A stretch of DNA of 49,598 bases, from the NCBI GenBank assembly GCA_017626595.1, contig JAGAIJ010000097.1, positions 1 to 49,598 of the forward strand, given 5' to 3'. Made by a program: the position numbers and the translations under genes. The notes below the pieces were generated by a model. It did no database searches and was not told where the DNA came from. It was given only the letters and a program-made list of their open reading frames with translations. Below are positions 46,424 through 49,598 of this stretch, one piece after another. The stretch is from Clostridia bacterium (lineage in GTDB: Bacteria; Bacillota; Clostridia; Monoglobales; Monoglobaceae). Numbering within the stretch: the stretch's first letter is position 1; each line of letters begins with the position of its first letter.

Positions 46424-47176
46424 TTATTCAGCTGCAGCAACTATCTGCGCAAACTTTTCAGCTACTAAAGAAGCACCGCCGATAAGACCGCCGTCGATAT
46501 CAGGCTTTGAAAGAAGTTCCTTAGCGTTTCCTTCGTTCATACTTCCGCCGTACTGAATTCTGATTTTTTCAGCTGTATCAGCGCCGTATAAGCCCTTGAT
46601 TGTATCACGGATAATAGCACAAACTTCCTGTGCCTGGTCAGCAGTAGCAGTCTTACCTGTACCGATAGCCCAAACAGGTTCGTAAGCGATTACTGTGTTT
46701 GCAGCATCATTTGCTTCGATTCCCATATAAGCAATCTTTGTCTGAAGACGAACAGTTTCTTCCATAATTCCCTGTTCTCTCTGAGTAAGAGTTTCACCTA
46801 CACAAACGATTGGTGTAAGGCCTGCATTGATTGCAGCAATTGTTCTCTTATTTACAGTTTCATCAGTTTCACCGAAGTACTGTCTTCTTTCGGAGTGACC
46901 GATAATAACGTACTTAACGCCAACTTCCTTAAGCATATTTCCTGCAAGTTCGCCCGTGAAAGCGCCCTTTTCTTCAAAGTGTACATTCTGTGCACCAACA
47001 GATACGTTTGTTCCCTCTAATGCATTTACAACGCCAGGAAGACAAACAGCTGTAGGACAAACAACAACATCACACTTTGCATCCTTAACAAGGTCCTTAA
47101 GCTCATTTACAAGAGCAACACCTTCGCTTGGAGTTTTATTCATTTTCCAGTTACCTGCAATAATCTTTGTTCTCAT
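46424..47176 (-). CDS. tpiA: Triosephosphate isomerase
   Basis: TpiA interconverts dihydroxyacetone phosphate and glyceraldehyde 3-phosphate. The 250-residue length is normal. Active-site residues are K11 (AGNWKMNK), H94 (IIGHSERRQ) and E166 ([13 protein letters not shown]), with the phosphate-binding loops QYGGSM and GGLIGGAS. It lies between pgk and gpmI in the glycolytic operon. Confidence 0.98.
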   Translation of the reverse strand: MRTKIIAGNWKMNKTPSEGVALVNELKDLVKDAKCDVVVCPTAVCLPGVVNALEGTNVSVGAQNVHFEEKGAFTGELAGNMLKEVGVKYVIIGHSERRQYFGETDETVNKRTIAAINAGLTPIVCVGETLTQREQGIMEETVRLQTKIAYMGIEANDAANTVIAYEPVWAIGTGKTATADQAQEVCAIIRDTIKGLYGADTAEKIRIQYGGSMNEGNAKELLSKPDIDGGLIGGASLVAEKFAQIVAAAE

Positions 47177-47202
47177 ATCGAAAAATCCTTTCTATACATC
47201 AG

Positions 47203-47227
47203 TATAGGCGAACAATGTTCGCCTATA
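47203..47227 (-). other. Intercistronic hairpin between pgk and tpiA
   Basis: TATAGGCGAAC (47203-47213), loop AAT, GTTCGCCTATA (47217-47227): a perfect 11-bp stem. No U run follows on the minus strand. Similar in design to the tpiA/gpmI hairpin. Confidence 0.65.
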
Positions 47228-47231
47228 AAAA

Positions 47232-48419
47232 TTATTTATCGTTAAGTGCAACAATACCTGGGAGGTCCTTGCCCTCTAAGAATTCGAGAGAAGCACCGCC
47301 ACCTGTTGAGATGTGGCTCATCTTGTCGCCGAGGCCTGCCTGGTTAACAGCAGCAACGCTGTCGCCGCCGCCGATGATTGTTGTAGCATCAAGATCAGCT
47401 AAAGCATAAGCGATTGCGTTTGTACCCTTTGCAAAGTTAGGCATTTCAAATACGCCCATAGGTCCGTTCCAAACAACAGTCTTAGCATCCTTTAAAGCAT
47501 CCTTGAAGATTTCAGTTGTCTTAGGACCGATATCAAGGCCTTCCCAACCGTCTTCGATACCGTTTTCAAATACCTTTGTTTCAGCATCGTTGTTGAATTC
47601 CTGTGCAGCAACTGTATCAACAGGAACATAGAGCTTAACGCCCTTTTCTTCAGCCTTAGCCATCATTTCTTTTGCGTAGTCAATATAATCTTCTTCAAGA
47701 AGTGAGTTGCCAACGCTTAAGCCGTTAGCCTTCATAAATGTGTAAGCCATACCACCGCCGATGATAAGCTTGTCAACCTTTTCGAGAAGGTTGTTGATAA
47801 CAGAAATCTTAGATGAAACCTTTGAACCACCGAGGATAGCCACGAGAGGTCTTACAGGGTTATTAACAGCATTGCCGAGGTATTCGATTTCCTTATTGAT
47901 AAGGTAACCGCCAACAGCATCCTTAATATACTTTGTAACGCCTACGTTTGAACAGTGAGCACGGTGTGCTGTACCGAAAGCGTCGTTTACAAAAATTTCA
48001 GCAAGTGAAGCAAGTTCTTCGCTGAATGTATCAACGTTCTTTGTTTCTTCTGCTCTGTATCTTGTGTTTTCAAGGAGAACAACATCTCCCTCGTTCATAG
48101 CTGCAACAGCAGCCTTAGCGTTTTCGCCAACAACATTTGCATCAGCAGCAAAAACAACTTCCTTACCTAAATGCTCAGAAAGCTTTTTAGCAACAGGAGC
48201 AAGTGAAAGTGAAGGAACAGCTTCACCCTTTGGCTTACCCATATGTGAGCAAAGAATAACCTTTGCGCCTTCGTCAACTAACTTCTTGATTGTAGGAAGA
48301 GCTCCCACAATTCTTGTTTCGTCTGTGATAACGCCGTCCTGAATTGGAACGTTAAAGTCACAACGAACTAAAACCTTTTTACCTTTTACCTGGATATCAT
48401 CAACTGTTTTCTTGTTCAT
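47232..48419 (-). CDS. pgk: Phosphoglycerate kinase
   Basis: Pgk transfers phosphate from 1,3-bisphosphoglycerate to ADP. The 395-residue product has the N-terminal substrate site [30 protein letters not shown], the hinge and the nucleotide site with WNGPMGVFE and the glycine-rich GGGDSVAAV. The ATG follows GGAGGG. First gene of pgk-tpiA-gpmI; gap is not beside it. Confidence 0.98.
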   Translation of the reverse strand: MNKKTVDDIQVKGKKVLVRCDFNVPIQDGVITDETRIVGALPTIKKLVDEGAKVILCSHMGKPKGEAVPSLSLAPVAKKLSEHLGKEVVFAADANVVGENAKAAVAAMNEGDVVLLENTRYRAEETKNVDTFSEELASLAEIFVNDAFGTAHRAHCSNVGVTKYIKDAVGGYLINKEIEYLGNAVNNPVRPLVAILGGSKVSSKISVINNLLEKVDKLIIGGGMAYTFMKANGLSVGNSLLEEDYIDYAKEMMAKAEEKGVKLYVPVDTVAAQEFNNDAETKVFENGIEDGWEGLDIGPKTTEIFKDALKDAKTVVWNGPMGVFEMPNFAKGTNAIAYALADLDATTIIGGGDSVAAVNQAGLGDKMSHISTGGGASLEFLEGKDLPGIVALNDK

Positions 48420-48434
48420 GAATAAATCCCTCCA

Positions 48435-48464
48435 TTTATATAATTATAATTATTTACCAACCAA
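48435..48464 (-). promoter_or_regulatory. Possible promoter of pgk-tpiA-gpmI
   Basis: The minus strand has TTGGTT (48459-48464), 18-base spacer, TATAAA (48435-48440), in the 49-base gap after the deacetylase gene. The region is AT-rich and other -10 choices exist. Confidence 0.4.
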
Positions 48465-48468
48465 TATT

Positions 48469-49347
48469 TTACTCTATTTCCGATAAATTATCAAGTGTTT
48501 TTGTTATTTTTTTCTCAATCTTTTTATTTTTTGTATTTTCCTCTGCCTGACGGATAAATTCTATAAGCTCTTCCGAGTCTAAATCGTTGCTTATTGTAAG
48601 TCTTGTAAGGTTCTCTAAACCGTCCTTTGTGGAGTTTGCAAGGTAGTCCTCGTCGGAATCAGTATCATACACCTTAAGCTGTACCTCATAGCCTGCAAGA
48701 TAACCTAAATTATAGGTTTCCTGGTCATAGCTTCCGTAAGGGTATGCAAAAATCTTACATTCTTTTCCGAGATTTTTCTCAATCAGATATTTTGAAAGAC
48801 GGAATTCAAGATTTCTCATTCCACGACTTAAAAGTCCCATATTCTTATGACTGTGTGTGTGGCTCTGGATATCAATAATTCCGCTTGCATCCATTTCCTT
48901 TGCCTGTTTCCAGGTAAAATGCTCATAATACTGTCCGTTTGCTTTCATTCCCACAGACTCTGTAACCACAAAAATTGTAGCAGGAAAATCAAACTCCCTC
49001 AAAAACGGATATGCTATCCAGTAGTTTGAAGCGTAGCCGTCATCGAAAGTTACAACAATAGGTTTCTCAGGGAGAGGCCTATCGTTTTTAACTGCATCGC
49101 AGTAATCCGACAGCTTAACAGGGGTATATCCTGCACGGAGAATTGCCCTGATATGAGATTTAAAATTTTCTTTTTCAATATTAGCGCTTGGGTCGTGGCC
49201 TGCTATATCGTCAACAATATTGTGATACATTAAAATCGGCACAATCTTTTCCTCTGCCTCAGTCTTTGCCATCGCCACAAATATTCCGCTGTTTAAGTAA
49301 AGGAGTGCCACTATCAAAAGGCACAGTAGTTTACGGTATGGTTTCAT
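48469..49347 (-). CDS. Polysaccharide deacetylase (NodB domain), membrane-anchored or secreted
   Basis: This family removes acetyl groups from N-acetylated glycans such as peptidoglycan. The 292-residue product has a signal/anchor (about 8-27) and a NodB domain: PILMYHNIVDD, metal motif TFDDGYASN and SHTHSH, and the later FAYPYG strand. The C-terminus is an extended lysine-rich tail. Substrate unknown; peptidoglycan or a spore or matrix glycan are candidates. It starts three bases after the rho stop, with its ribosome site inside rho, so the two are coupled. Confidence 0.9.
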   Translation of the reverse strand: MKPYRKLLCLLIVALLYLNSGIFVAMAKTEAEEKIVPILMYHNIVDDIAGHDPSANIEKENFKSHIRAILRAGYTPVKLSDYCDAVKNDRPLPEKPIVVTFDDGYASNYWIAYPFLREFDFPATIFVVTESVGMKANGQYYEHFTWKQAKEMDASGIIDIQSHTHSHKNMGLLSRGMRNLEFRLSKYLIEKNLGKECKIFAYPYGSYDQETYNLGYLAGYEVQLKVYDTDSDEDYLANSTKDGLENLTRLTISNDLDSEELIEFIRQAEENTKNKKIEKKITKTLDNLSEIE

Positions 49348-49350
49348 TTT

Positions 49351-49598
49351 TTACCACCTGTCAATAAGATTTATAAGTTCCTTGTTTGAGTCAGTTTTAA
49401 CTAAAATTCCTATAAGCTTTTCAGTAAGCTCTGCATTTGTCATATTCTTTCTTCTTATCTTCCACACAGCCTCAAGCTCGTCTTTATCCATAAGAAGTTC
49501 TTCTTTTCTTGTTCCCGATTTAGATATGTCCACAGCAGGAAAAATTCTCTTTTCCTGAAGCTTGCGGTCTAAGTGAACCTCCATATTTCCTGTTCCCT
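49351..49598 (-). CDS. rho: Transcription termination factor Rho, C-terminal part (runs off window)
   Basis: Only the last 82 codons are in the window, with no start. The reading GTGNMEVHLDRKLQEKRIFP then DISKSGTRKEELL is the conserved C-terminal region of the Rho hexameric RNA helicase, including the R-loop neighbourhood. The frame stays open to the right edge. Rho ends RNA synthesis at unstructured C-rich sites. Confidence 0.93.
   Translation of the reverse strand, partial: GTGNMEVHLDRKLQEKRIFPAVDISKSGTRKEELLMDKDELEAVWKIRRKNMTNAELTEKLIGILVKTDSNKELINLIDRW

Overview
The window is ordinary chromosome of a low-to-mid GC, spore-forming Gram-positive bacterium, most likely in class Clostridia (Bacillota). 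The evidence is the dcw division and cell-wall cluster with sbp and a DUF881 gene, the gene order spoIIP-lepA-hemW-hrcA-grpE-dnaK-dnaJ-prmA-rsmE, a perfect CIRCE element, AGGAGG ribosome binding sites, sigma-A type promoters and the sporulation protein SpoIIP. MurE carries the DNPR motif, so meso-diaminopimelate peptidoglycan is predicted. Genus and family cannot be given from sequence reading alone. Nearly all genes lie on the minus strand. I see no tRNA, rRNA or CRISPR, and no gene-free stretch longer than 300 bases.

Layout, left to right. (1) 1-13696: the dcw operon on the minus strand. In transcription order it is mraZ, rsmH, ftsL, a class B PBP, murE, murF, mraY, ftsW, murG, murA, ftsQ, a DUF881 gene and sbp (cut by the left edge). 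It is headed by a promoter and four 10-bp MraZ-box repeats. murD and murC are absent. (2) 13751-19279: lgt with a pair of M16 peptidases, a lone plus-strand DUF378 gene, a membrane protein of unknown function and a D-2-hydroxyacid (D-lactate) dehydrogenase. (3) 19325-21806: a compact insertion at the 3' end of lysS. It is bounded by copies of the lysS end and carries a BlaI-type repressor and an M56 metalloprotease fused to an LCP (LytR-CpsA-Psr) domain. (4) 21779-29600: lysS, greA, an unknown gene, an S41 protease, an M23 hydrolase, ftsX, ftsE and a PucR/CdaR-type regulator, read as one minus-strand unit. (5) 29671-32000: plus-strand apgM-type phosphoglycerate mutase and an AI-2E/YtvI-like membrane protein. 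(6) 31992-43225: the heat-shock and translation block. (7) 43206-49598: eno on the plus strand facing pgk-tpiA-gpmI, a polysaccharide deacetylase and the 3' end of rho on the minus strand.

How the genes work together. Regions 1, 2 and 4 build and remodel the envelope: precursor synthesis, septal polymerisation, lipoprotein lipidation and FtsEX-controlled hydrolysis. Region 6 is HrcA/CIRCE-controlled chaperones plus translation-quality genes. Region 7 is lower glycolysis.

The most unusual content is region 3. A BlaR1-like metalloprotease receptor carries, in place of the beta-lactam-binding sensor, a domain of the family that attaches polymers to the cell wall. It is paired with a BlaI repressor under a textbook self-regulated promoter, in a 2.4-kb insertion with attachment-site-like ends and no integrase. 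Also notable are a 233-bp inverted-repeat element between eno and gpmI, repeated intercistronic hairpins, hairpins that present or mask ribosome binding sites, and an unknown gene that appears to start at CTG.
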